Positions 1-11,166 of a stretch of 64,000 nt of DNA are shown here, piece by piece; positions within the stretch are counted from its first letter, which is position 1, and every line of letters starts with the position of its first letter. The stretch comes from Bolinopsis microptera (lineage: Eukaryota; Ctenophora; Tentaculata; Lobata; Bolinopsidae). The position numbers were made by a program, and so were the translations under genes. The notes below the pieces were generated by a model. It worked only from the letters and a program-made list of their open reading frames with translations. It was not told the DNA's origin and searched no databases. The DNA is taken from the NCBI RefSeq assembly GCF_026151205.1, contig NC_087078.1, positions 12,817,118-12,881,117 on the forward strand, written 5' to 3'.

Positions 1-1215
1 AAACTTGGTTTGAGTGGTCCTAGGACTAATATAAACACTTTCCGACCAATTTTAAACCATTCTGAGCATTTTTAGGACAATATTCATTTTTGTTCATTTT
101 CGTTCATTCCATGAACCTGGGTAATGTTATTTGAGTTTTGATGGCTCTTAGGCCTAGTTTTTACCTATATCCATCTTAGAAAACCGAATTGAGGCTTCCC
201 AGCACTTAAATACAGCCAATACTTCGATGTGCCCATGTTCCAAAAATCTGGATTCTCAGGAGAATTATTGTGCCAAAATTGGAACATTTTGAAACATTGG
301 TAACATCGGTTCTAGACATGCAGAGATTCCCAAACTTGGTTTGAGTGGTCCTAGGACTAATATAAACACTTTCCGACCAATTTTAAACCATTCTGAGCAT
401 TTTTAGGACAATATTCATTTTTGTTCATTTTCGTTCATTCCATGAACCTGGGTAATGTTATTTGAGTTTTTATGGCTCTTAGGCCTAGCTTTTACCTATA
501 TCCATCTTAGAAAACCGAATTGAGGCTTCCCAGCACTTAAATACAGCCAATACTTCGATGTGCCCATGTTCCAAAAATCTGGATTCTCAGGAGGATTATT
601 GTGCCAAAATTGGAACATTTTGGAACATTGGTAACATCGGTTCTAGACATGCAGTGATTCCCAAACTTGGTTTGAGTGGTCCTAGGACTAATATAAACAC
701 TTTCCGACCAATTTTAAACCGTTCTGAGCATTTTTAGGACAATATTCATTTTTGTTCATTTTCGTTCATTCCATGAACCTGGGTAATGTTATTTGAGTTT
801 TGATGGCTCTTAGGCCTAGTTTTTACCTATATCCATCTTAGAAAACCGAATTGAGGCTTCCCAGCACTTAAATACAGCCAATACTTCGATGTCCCCATGT
901 TCCCAAAATGGTTACAAAAATCAAAATTGGAACCACCTTCACATCGGTTCTAGACATACAGTGATTCCCAAACTTGGTTTGAGTGGTCCTAGGACCAATG
1001 TAAACACTTTCCGACCCATTTTAAACCATTCTGAGCACTTTGAGAAGAATGTTCATTTTCGTTCATTTCTGGTCATTCCATGGGTAATTTTATACGACTT
1101 TTGATGGCTCCTAGGCCTAGCTTACGGCTATATCCATCTTAGAAAACCGAACTGAGCCTTCCCAGCACTCAAATACGGCCAATACTGCGATGTGCCCATG
1201 TTCCAAATTTATGGA
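1..1215. repeat. 331-bp tandem satellite, about 3.7 copies
   Basis: The same block, beginning AAACTTGGTTTGAGTGG, restarts at 1, 332, 663 and 970. The first three copies have a period of 331 bp and differ at only a few bases. The fourth is shortened by about 24 bp, more diverged, and fades out near 1215. There is no coding pattern: the short open frame at 889 lies wholly inside the repeat. The window starts inside the array, so its full length is unknown. Confidence 0.93.
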
Positions 1216-2138
1216 TTCATCTACTGGAATCTCACGATATCGTGAGCCTAGCTATGAGATTTAAACGAAACGCGCAAAAATCTGGCAAAAATCTCGCGCG
1301 CGTTACGTCGAAGTTTTCACGCTATAAACAAGTGATAAAATACACGTTAACTTTAAGAGTATAAAATACATGTTAAGTTCCTAATTCCCTCAACTTTTAA
1401 GTTAAACTTTTTCTGTTTCCTCATTTATTTACAAATTTTGTGCGATGAGTCTGGCTCGCAATCTCGCATAAATCTTGACCTGGGTTTGCCCAGTTAAACC
1501 GGGGGTATCCAATGGTGAAAAATGGAGAAAAATGGCGAATGAATTTGATGGTGAATCGGTTTTCCAAATAGTAAAATTTCACCATTTTTACCCCATACGC
1601 GTACGTCCTCTTATCAATACATATTCATTCCTTCTCCTCAGCCGTACTAATTAGGGATTAGGATGGTTCATATTATATAATGGGTTTTATCTTTGCTACA
1701 GTACATCAACAATGTTAATAAATTATGTCCGCTTTTGAGAAATTATAATAAAACAAAAACAATATCAGGAATGTTTTCAAATTGCATAACAAAATTTCCA
1801 AAGAGTTCAGATAAATAAGTTAAGCACCATTCTGACAAGTCACGAACCGTTCTGTAAAAAAACTAAACGTTCAAGTCTATGCTTATGATTGAGTTAACCA
1901 ATAGACAAGAGTTCAAGATATTTTTCCAAATAGATAATGTTGGTTTAAAGAAAGAACAATTAAAAGAATCAAAACCTTTAAATAATGTATGATATTCCAT
2001 TAAATACTTTATGATTTAATAAAAGTTGGCATCTCACTGCTATAGCCTACCGATTAATCAACCTTCGACAAATACGCTGTGACAATAAAAACCTATGTGG
2101 CGTAATAAATAAAAATAAAAAGTAAAAACTGGCATGTA
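1216..2138. other. Intergenic; small inverted-repeat element near 1497-1595
   Basis: No coding signal. GGGGGTATCCAATGGTG at about 1500 matches the left end of the element at 4133, and the stretch to about 1595 ends in its complement (TTTCACCATTTTTACCCC). This looks like a very short or internally deleted member of the same family. The rest is AT-rich sequence downstream of POLR3H. Confidence 0.5.
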
Positions 2139-3280
2139 CTAAATATTATCCTCCTTCCACCAAGATAAAAGTCCTAAGCCTGGTTCACTGATAGTACCGA
2201 TAATCTTCATAGGTAACAACTCTTCTGAGTCTTGTGTAGGAGCACGTTTAGCTACGTCGTTAAACTCTATTTTACAAACCCTGAACCTGGTAACAGAGTA
2301 AAGTAAATATGTGGTGGGGGATTTATGGTTACCTTGAGATGAGATCTAAAATTTGTACTTGGCACTTTATCAAAAGCTAAAACTGCTGCCAAATGTAGTA
2401 ATCATCAAAATGCAGATGTTAATTTTATCTAAATTTAATTAGCCCGTATAGCTGGTACCTGATTTCTTCTCTCTCATCCATGTAGAGATTGTGAGTCTCC
2501 AGTCCGTCAGTGTACTCCCAAATCCAGCAGTTCTCCTCTTGGTCGAACCTGAGAGAACACGTCTTATCAATCTCTGTAACTAATATGGTTACTAGGGTTA
2601 TGAATACATGACACGTATGGTTTTATCAGTAACTAGGGGACACAATTATAGTTACTACGGCTGTTCGGCTCATAAACATGGTAACTAATAGCTCTAAAAG
2701 CAGTTTCAAACACCAGATTAAATACAGAACCTGTGTGGAGACTGGAGATACGCTTCAGGGATGAAAATGTCCTCGAAGAAGCCCAAAGTTACCCAAACAC
2801 CGTCTGGACTGGACCGTCTAACTTTACCGATGATAACCTCCTCTTCAAAGGGTTTGAACACTATGTACCGGAACAGAACAGACGTGTGGGTTCCTAAAAT
2901 ACGGTGCGTTAATTCAAGTCTTTATCCAGTTTTAGAGAACAAAAATCGTTTAATTTTCAAAAGAGATTAGATTTTAAGATATTAAAACATATTTCGACGT
3001 TTTCTAATATCAGTCTATTTCAGCATTGTATTGCTGACTCATCTTGTCTATCACATCAACTAAACATTTGATATCCACGCAACTGACCCGCGTCACCAGG
3101 GAAGGAGAAAGACTCCCCAATCTGAATAATATCATGAAGTGCAATACACAGTCCGTGAGGGTAAAGCACTTTGTTTGCTAGCTTGGTGTTCAGCACCTCC
3201 TTTATAGCTCGGGTTTGTTCCAGTTTGAAGAGGGAGGGCCGGATACCAACATTATTCCTTAGTTCTATTAGCTGGAACAT
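2139..3280 (-). CDS. POLR3H: RNA polymerase III subunit RPC8 (Rpb7-like), 4 exons
   Basis: Encodes the Rpb7-like stalk subunit of RNA polymerase III, which acts in the nucleus in tRNA and 5S rRNA transcription. Exons read on the minus strand: 3088-3280, 2731-2893, 2459-2548, 2139-2286. All introns are GT-AG, and the joined length of 594 nt is a multiple of three (197 aa; the human protein is about 204). The N-terminus has the family's MF-LIE start and a TKLANKVLYPHGLCI block. The middle has PDGVWVTLGFFEDIFIPE, followed by WIWEY and LYMDE-EEIR. The C-terminus ends with the hallmark ISEPGLGLLSWW. The start ATG at 3280 gives the family N-terminus. The protein looks complete. The acidic insert before the C-terminal block is shorter than in vertebrates. 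Confidence 0.95.
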
Positions 3281-4132
3281 GGGGGTGAAGGTAGGATTTT
3301 AGGTTTTAGGACGTCGTATATAAACACACCAAACGATGCACCTCCTGTAATGTTGGAATGTAGTCAAAATCAAACTTAGTGCTTAAGAAACGGAATATAT
3401 TGTACTATAATCTTACTATATATAAAGCGAGACGATATATATATATATATCTGTGCCATTTTACTGACACCACGGCATCGACTTTAACGCAACTTTCTGC
3501 AAAAACCGTAAAAGATATACAACTGAAACTTTTTTGGCTGGGTCAAATGCTTTAATATCCTCCAAATCAGCATGAAAAAATAAAAAATTGGCCGAGGAAT
3601 AATGATTTTAGAGCCGAAAATTTGGACCCCCAAGTGGTGTCAAAAACGCCAATTAAATAGGTAATAATTATTTCAGTATCTTGAGTCTTGACACCGTTTA
3701 GGGCTATATTTCACGGGTTCCTGCTAGTGTATATAAGTTGGAAACTTTACATATAGATTGAAATGAAAGATAAAACATTGACATGTATTTAACAGACTCT
3801 TTTAAAGAGTCTGTTATTTTATCCATTTGTAAGTCGTACCTACTGTAAGATAAAAGTATTTATGAGCGGATGTTATGTTAAGGGATGAGCGAAACTTTGA
3901 TATAACAGTAGAGCCGTGAAGACAGTAAGCAGAGATTCCTACTTCTAGAGTTCTTCTTATTATCTTACATTCCAAACAATCTTCTTTCATAGTATCATCC
4001 TTGTGATGTAAGAGAGTTAACTGGACGCTCATTAATAAAATACCATCTTGGATGGAGGAAGATAGAAGAAGTTAAGTTCATGAAATTGTAAACATGCAAT
4101 GATAAAGCAGAAACAAAACACTGAACACCGAA
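3281..4132. other. Intergenic, no gene seen
   Basis: AT-rich sequence upstream of POLR3H. It holds an AT dinucleotide tract near 3438-3452 and nothing else I can identify. Short open frames at 3814-4210 overlap on both strands and show no family motif. Confidence 0.4.
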
Positions 4133-4786
4133 CAGGGGGTATCCAATGGTGTAAAATGGTGAATTATTTTTATGGTGAATTACGGTTTCCAAATTGTAAA
4201 ATTTCACCATTTTTCGCCATTTTTTCGATAAATATATTGCCTTCTAGTTTTAGTTTTGACCTGGTTAGGTGTTATCACTCCAAAAAAAGTTGTTGGTTAT
4301 TAACTCAGATTTTAAGGATATAAAGAAACAATTAAACATGTGTTTCATTAAACTTAAAGTAAGTATAGGTTTCAGAAATTCGGAAACTCGATTCACCAAT
4401 GCAAACTATCAATCACAATTTTTCATCAAAACTAGTGAAAACTGAACATGGTGAGAAAGGTACATTGAAAATGGTAACTTTAAGTGAAAATGGTGCAGTG
4501 AGAAAGAAACATTAATACTGGTAACTTTTGGTGAACATGGCGAGTAAGGTACATCAAAATTGGCTACTTTAGTGAACATGGCGAGTAAGATACATCAAAT
4601 CTAGTAACTTTTGGTGATCATGGTGAGTAAGGTACATCAAAACTGGTTACTTTTAGTGAACATGGCGAGTAAGGTTCATCAAAATTAAGCTCTTGGACCT
4701 TGGTACACATTTAATAATTAAATTTGATACTTTGAAAATAAATAACTAAAATGGTGAAAAATTGTTCACCATTGAATTCCCCCCAC
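4133..4786. mobile_element. hAT-like non-autonomous element with CAGGGGG end and internal repeats
   Basis: Left end CAGGGGGTATCCAATGGTG and right end CACCATTGAATTCCCCCC form imperfect inverted repeats. From about 4430 to 4690 a unit of about 40 bp (GTGAACATGGCGAGTAAGGT and variants) repeats about six times. CAGGGG-type ends are typical of hAT superfamily elements. No clear target duplication was found and no transposase is encoded. Relatives lie at 1497-1595 and 24530-24760. Confidence 0.6.
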
Positions 4787-5058
4787 CCTCCAATATTTGT
4801 GTGTATGACGAAAAACAAATTAAACAAACAGATACAATAACAAATTCTATGTATAATATACTTTGATCACGATGGGAGATTTACCTGACAGACACGATAA
4901 GTGGTCGTTCACATAATATTACGTATTCAGCCGAGGGGAAGGGGGTAGGGGTTTCCAAATGATTACACTCTAGTGATTTTGACACAATAGCTATTTGTAA
5001 AACTTATTACGGGGGGATTTCAAACAGATACAACCACGACGATGCTCCATTACTTAAT

Positions 5059-5089
<31 letters not shown>

Positions 5090-5229
5090 TCAGTAAAGGC
5101 AAAAAATCATAATGTCTCGCCATCTTATCAAGAATTGAACAACATCTTGCAGGACTGCCAATTTAGTTTCTCACCATATAGTGGATTCTAATATTTCTTG
5201 TAGGATCACTCATTTATCTTGCAGGAAAA
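4787..5229. other. Intergenic, with a 26-base G run near 5057-5083
   Basis: No gene seen. A run of about 26 G is flanked on both sides by TTAATG. The remainder is the 3' flank of the first zinc-finger copy. Confidence 0.6.
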
Positions 5230-6230
5230 GAGCTCTGTGAACATTTGAATCATTTCTCCCCAGAGTGAATTTTTATGTGTTGAGTAAGATGCGTTGCTTG
5301 TCTTCCAGCATATGAACACTCAGAACATTTGAAGGGTTTCTCACCTGAGTGAATTCTCATATGTACAGTAAGATGACATGCTCGTTTTGTAGCATATGAA
5401 CACTCAGAACACTTGAAGGGTTTCTCACCTGAGTGAGTTCTTGAATATGTTCAGTAAGATGACCTGCTTGTCTTGCAGCAAATGAACACTCAAAACATTT
5501 GAAGGGTTTTTCACCTGAGTGAATTCTCATATGTTCAGTAAGATGACCTGCTTGTCTTGCAGCAAATGAACACTCAGAACACTTGAAGGGTTTCTCACCT
5601 GAGTGAGATCTTATATGTACAGTAAGATGACCTGCTCGTTTTGCAGCGTATGAACACTCAGAACACTCGAAGGGTTTCTCACCTGAGTGAATTCTCATAT
5701 GTACAGTAAGATCACCTGCTCGTTTTGTAGCATATAAACACTCTGAACATTTTAAAGGTTTCTCTCCACAGTGAATCTTTTGATGTTTTATAAGTGTTCT
5801 CGAATATGCTGCACTGAATCTACACTGTGAACACCTAAATGGTTTCGCAGGCGGACTCTTACTAGGAGACAGAACTAATGTCCTCTGAGGATCAGTTCCA
5901 ACTTCCAGTCAAGTTATCTGAAGTATCAAAGTAGTCAGGTACTTCTGGGCTGCTATGATCATGATGCTGTTTTACATGTTCTATAAACTGAGTGTCTGAG
6001 TAAACATGTTCAGCACAAACTGGACAGATAAAAACAGATGGGTTATCTGATTCAGATGTAAGTTCTTGTTTTATTGTACAATTTGATATTGTTTTATGTT
6101 CTTTGATGTGCTCAACAAAGTAGTCTTCTGAAAAGTAATGTGCTCCACACATTGGGCAGAGGAAACCGTTTGACTTTTCTGGGTTCTCCACTTGCTCTGA
6201 TTTGATCTCTTGTTTACAGTCTTTAGACAT
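5230..6230 (-). pseudogene. C2H2 zinc-finger gene copy A, frameshifted
   Basis: First of five tandem copies. The ATG at 6230 opens the family's N-terminal region, with two atypical fingers (CPMC...HIKEH and CPVC...HVKQHH). An insertion of about 7 nt near 5903-5909 relative to copies B-E then breaks the frame before the finger array. A second 2-nt insertion near 5440 breaks the array itself; between the lesions about five canonical HSGEKPF-linked fingers remain open. An in-frame ATG at 6302 would add 24 residues, but that extension is out of frame in copy B, so 6230 is preferred. Probably no longer makes a full protein. Confidence 0.8.
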
Positions 6231-6302
6231 TCTGAGGTATTGAAATATAAGAGATATATAAAGTACATTTATTTTAAATTCGATCGTGAAGAAATTTGGC
6301 AT

Positions 6303-7070
6303 TGATAACGTGCCTTATCCAATGAAAATCACAAATATTTGCCCGGTTAAACCAAACGATAAACTTATTTTATCATTAAATGAACATCACTGATTTTTGA
6401 TTGGTTGAGGAACACCAATCGGAGGAAGTACTTGACGCTAAAGCTTCAAAGTATTTAATTGCAATCAATTTTAAACTATAACATCACTACCAGAAAATGT
6501 AGACTTTAGGGCTAAAAGATATCAAAATAGAGTAGTATAGTTCATTTGTCTGACATTTTTATCGGTGACATGCTTCAGTCTTACTAGAAGAACAGTGATA
6601 ACACAATACATCAAATAAAAGAAAAATCATTAATGATAGCGATAGTGCTTGAGAAGGTAATGGCATGCAACATATATATTTGTATTATATCTTCATCGTT
6701 TTTCACTAATTTGAATCATAATGTATTATCTTAAAAAATGTATATTATTTCCGGTTTGAATATTCACATTTCATAATTTACCCATTGATCCTTATTCAAA
6801 GTTTTCCAGTCTCCAGATAATAAAAGTGGAATCGAAGTATGCTACTAATGACACTTAGTGTAGGTTGCAAAGTTGACAAGAGTAGTTATTTGATGGTTGT
6901 CGAAGATATCGTTGACAGGGAGGTAATAATCCTGAAAATATTGCCCTCAAAGTTGAGCAATAGATGGGTACAAAGGCACGGTCTTAGAAAATACGAGACG
7001 GTCTTTTATTCGAGGTCACATATCGGATATGCGCTGGTGTTAGATTTGCAGATGGTACGAAGGTGTTTGT
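6303..7070. other. Zinc-finger cluster spacer (5' flank of copy A, 3' flank of copy B)
   Basis: Spacer repeated almost unchanged beside copies B (part), C, D and E. Read on the minus strand it supplies the promoter side of copy A: CCAAT motifs on both strands about 170-200 bp upstream of the ATG, and a TATA-like stretch (TTTATATATCTC) about 30 bp upstream. A 92-codon plus-strand open frame at 6839-7117 recurs at 22845-23123 and, broken, at 21249-21452. The shared duplication explains that, and it has no known motif. Confidence 0.5.
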
Positions 7071-8431
7071 TTAACCCACAGTGTCCGGTGATAAGTTCTG
7101 TATTTCTGACGAAGTAGTATGCATTCTCATTATATGTTTAGTAAGATTACCTGCTCGTCTTGCAGCATATGAACACTCAGAACACTTAAAGGGTTTCTCA
7201 CCTGAGTGAGTTCTCATATGTTCAGTAAGATGGCCTGCTTGTCTTGCAGCAAATGAACACTCAGAACATTTGAAGGGTTTCTTATTCTCCCCAGAGTGAA
7301 TTCTCATATGTCTAGTAAGATTACTGGCTTGTCTTGCAGCATATGAACACTCACAACACTTGAAGGGTTTCTCACCTGAGTGAGTTCTCATATGTTCAGT
7401 AAGATTACCTGCTCGTTTGGTAGCATATGAACACTCAGAACACTTGAAGGGTTTCTCACCTGAGTGAATCCTCATATGTTCAGTAACACTATTTGCTTGT
7501 CTTGCAGCAAATGAACACTCAGAACATTTGAAGGGTTTCTCACCTGAGTGAATTCTCATATGTACAGAAAGATAACTTGCGTGTCTTGCAGCAAATGAAC
7601 ACTCAGAACACTTGAAGGGTTTCTCACCTGAGTGAGTTCTCATATGTTCAGTAAGATTACCTGCTCGTTTTGTAGCATATGAACACTCAGAACACTTGAA
7701 GGGTTTCTCACCTGAGTGAATTTTCCTATGTTCAGTAAGACTATTTGCGTGTCTTGCAGCATATGAACACTCAGAACACTTAAAGGGTTTCTCACCTGAG
7801 TGAGTTCTCATATGTCTAGTAAGATCACCTGCTCGTTTTGTAGCAAATGAACACTCTGAACATTTGAAGGGTTTCTCTTCAGAGTGAGTTCTCATATGTC
7901 TAGTAAGAATACCTGCTTGACTTGCAGCAAATGAACACTCTGAACATTTGAAGGGTATCTCTCCATAGTGAGTTCTCATATGTACAGAAAGATTACTCGA
8001 ATATGCTGCACTGAATGTACACTGTGAACACATAAATGGTCTCACATGCGGACTCTCACTAGGAAACAGAACTAATGTCCTCTGAGGATCTGTTTCAGTC
8101 AAGTTATCTGAAGTATCAAAGTAGTCAGGTACTTCTGGGCTGCTATGATCATGATGCTGTTTTACATGTTCTATTAACTGAGTGTCTGAGTAAACATGTT
8201 CAGCACAAACTGGACAGATAAAAACAGATGGTTTATCTGATTCAGATGTAAGTTCTTGTTTTATTGTACAATTAGATATTGCTTTATATATATATAATGT
8301 TCTTTGATGTGCTCAACAAAGTAGTCTTCTGAAAAGTAATGTGCTCCACACATTGGGCAGAGGAAACCGTTTGACTTTTCTGGGTTCTCCACTTGCTCTG
8401 ATTTGATCTCTTGTTTACAGTCTTTAGACAT
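7071..8431 (-). pseudogene. C2H2 zinc-finger gene copy B, N-terminal frameshift
   Basis: The ATG at 8431 opens the normal N-terminus. A TATATATATAT insertion at about 8283-8294, 11 nt in place of 6 nt in copy D, shifts the frame just after the first atypical finger. Downstream an uninterrupted frame from about 8102 to 7071 encodes eleven canonical fingers with HSGEKPF linkers, ending NLSPDTVG as in D and E. One linker carries two extra residues (GENKKPF). The array is intact, so a product starting inside the gene is possible. The upstream ATG at 8505 is out of frame because of a 2-nt insertion in the leader. Confidence 0.8.
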
Positions 8432-8750
8432 TCTGAGGTATTGAAATATATAAGAGATATATAAAGTAAATTTATGTTAAATTCGATCGTGATGGAATTT
8501 GGCATTGATAACGTGCCTTATCCAATGAAAATCACAAATATTTGCCTGGTTAAACCAAAAGATAAACTTAGTTTATCATTAAATGAACATCACTGATTTT
8601 TGGTTGGTTGAGGAACACCAATCGGGGGCAGTACTTGACACTAAAGCTTCAAAGTATTTCATTGCAATCAATTTTAAACTATAACATCACTACCAGAAAA
8701 TGTAGACTTTAGGGCTAAAAGATATCAAAATTGAGTAGTTCATTTGTCTG
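8432..8750. other. 5' flank of zinc-finger copy B, cut by the Penelope insertion
   Basis: Matches the 5' flanks of copies A, C and D up to CATTTGTCTGAC, where retroelement sequence starts at about 8751. The remaining 600 bp or so of spacer seen elsewhere is missing here. Confidence 0.75.
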
Positions 8751-8801
8751 ACTGCAGTTTACCTGCAGATACTCCCAACTAGGAAGGTACGAGGTCAGAC
8801 A

Positions 8802-10526
8802 GTGACAGTTACGGAACCCACCTCCATCCAGAATTCACAACTCATAAAAAGAATGACCACTCAACTGGTAGATAGCTCCAATCAATTGTGGAAGAAAGTA
8901 TGGACACAGCGAGGGCTCGATGATGATTATTTCAGACAAATCAGAGTTCCGGATCATGTTTCTCTTCCAGTCTTATATGTACTTATCAAGACTCACAAGA
9001 ATTCTCCAGAATGTTTCAGAAACACCATCCCTCTGGAACAGGTGAAAGTACGACCCATTATCAGCTGTGTTGACTCACCCACAGAGAGATTGAGCTGGCT
9101 GGTGACAACCATCCTCAAACCATTACTGAAGGAAATACCCAGTCACCTTGGTAATCTCTTTGAACATCTGGAAACTCTTCGTGCAATTCCGAAAGAACAG
9201 CTAGCTGGCAGGAGAATCTTCTCGGCGGACATTTCAGCACTTTATACCAACATAAATGTCCAAGGTTGTATTGATGACGTTATAGAACTGGCCACTGAGC
9301 ACCGGGAAAAACTTGATCTCATGGGACTGAACCTGACTGATGTTCACGAGATCCTATTGCACATCCTGACTAGTTCATACTTTGTGTATAATGGGACTCT
9401 GTGGATACAGCAGGATGGCCTTTTCATGGGATTGAGACCGGGACCATTTTGCGCAGTGATCAGAGTGTACAAGTTTGAGAGAAGCTCGGTTTACACTGAC
9501 TTACATTACTTGTCGGTCTACTTATCTGACTTCTACAAGCGGTACATTGACGACGCCACCAGCACAGCTGTAACAAGAGAAGAAGCTCTAGCACTTGTTC
9601 AGAGTATCGCAGACCAGGACCCTGACAAGAAACTCAAGTGGGAGGTAGAGTTTCCGGAGAACGACCAAGAGTTCATCCCATTCCTTAACACAGAGCTTAG
9701 AGTGGAACCTGATGGAACTGTGACGAGCCGCTTGTACCGTAAGCCACAGCAGAAAGACATCACACTTCACAAGAATTCATGTCACCCAGAATCTGTGAAG
9801 ACGAACACCGTGATCAACATGTATAAAGAAGCGGACAAGATCTCGTCAGGACCTCAGGAGAGAGAACATTCATACAGCATTTTAGACCGTCTTATGACTA
9901 GAAACGGGTATCAAACACCCAGAAATTATTCCAACAGACGTCGTAGTAGTATTAGTAATAGAAATAGGGAGGATAACAGAACAGTGCTTAAGTTAGATTT
10001 TATCTCAGACAGTATCAGTAACAGAATTAGGAATCATATTAAACAGAACAATTTACCTATTAAAGTTATATTTTCCCCAGCTAGAAAACTAAGAAATATT
10101 GTGTGTAATAACAGACCGTATGATAAGAGAACCTGTATTATTAACTCCTGTAAAATTTGTCCTTTATTAATAACTGAAAATAAAGATTGTGAGGTGAAGA
10201 ACGTTGTGTATAAGATTACCTGTAAAATCTGTAATAATATTTATATTGGTGAGACGTGCAGGAGGGCACATGATAGGCTCGGAGAGCACCTAAGATATGC
10301 TAAATTTCCTTTAACTCCTTCTAACACTAGTCAAGCTTTTGCTATTCATTATAACAGTTTACATAGGGGGTCAGAACCCAATTTAGAATTTGAGATTTTA
10401 AAAACAGAAAGCAACACAGCTAGAAGAAAGATTGCAGAAGCAATGCTTATTTTGAAGTTCAAACCTAACATTAACAAGAGAGATGAGTTAGAAACAATCA
10501 AACGTTTTTTAGTAACAAGTACATAA
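8802..10526 (+). pseudogene. Penelope-like RT/GIY-YIG ORF, truncated copy
   Basis: This frame lacks the first 372 residues of the full copy's 946-aa protein because the element copy is 5'-truncated. It is otherwise the same: RT motifs FSADISALYTNI, FMGL and YIDD, then a C-terminal Cys-rich segment and GIY-YIG endonuclease. No promoter or native start remains, so an independent product is unlikely. Confidence 0.85.
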
Positions 10527-11166
10527 TAAACAGGGTGGAACATATTTTATACTTTACAGACAGGGGATTGTCTACACATATGTAGTGATTTTTAGTGATA
10601 TTTATAGGTTTTGTTTACTTTCTGAGTACAGGGACCACATCTCACACACGCACACTTCCGCCTCCTATTCAACACACTACCCTTACAACATCAATCAAAC
10701 CATATTAGGCTCCCACGTTTCACACTTCTCATTGGTCAGTACGATTCCCGCCATTTCCACTCCACACTAGATACATACCTACACACTTCACATCATGCAC
10801 CTGTTCACCGTTGTAGCACTCCATGCTTCTGTATCATGTGTAGTATATTTAGTAGTAGTTTTAGGAATGTACAGTATTTACTATAAAAGTTTGTCGTCGT
10901 ATAAATTAGTTTTGTTATGAATTTTGTTATGACTTTTTTGTATCGAATTTTTGGATAAAGTTGATTGATTAAAAATAAATTAATGTACACAAATTTTGCC
11001 TCAGATATATGTTTTTTACGTTTTGAATTTTTAACACTTGTTTTTAGATCATGAATACGATGTAGTTACATTGAAACGTCGAGTAATCTCCTTTCCCTAA
11101 TAAGAGCATTTTTACTTGTCGCAACAACCGGGATAAAGATAATTTTACCCAGAATACATTACAACA

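Noticed and set aside
3438-3452. AT dinucleotide tract as regulatory site
   Set aside because: Simple microsatellite; no supporting context.
6839-7117. Conserved 92-aa plus-strand gene repeated at 21249 and 22845
   Set aside because: Similarity follows from duplication of the zinc-finger unit. The frame is broken in one copy, overlaps the zinc-finger 3' end and has no known motif.
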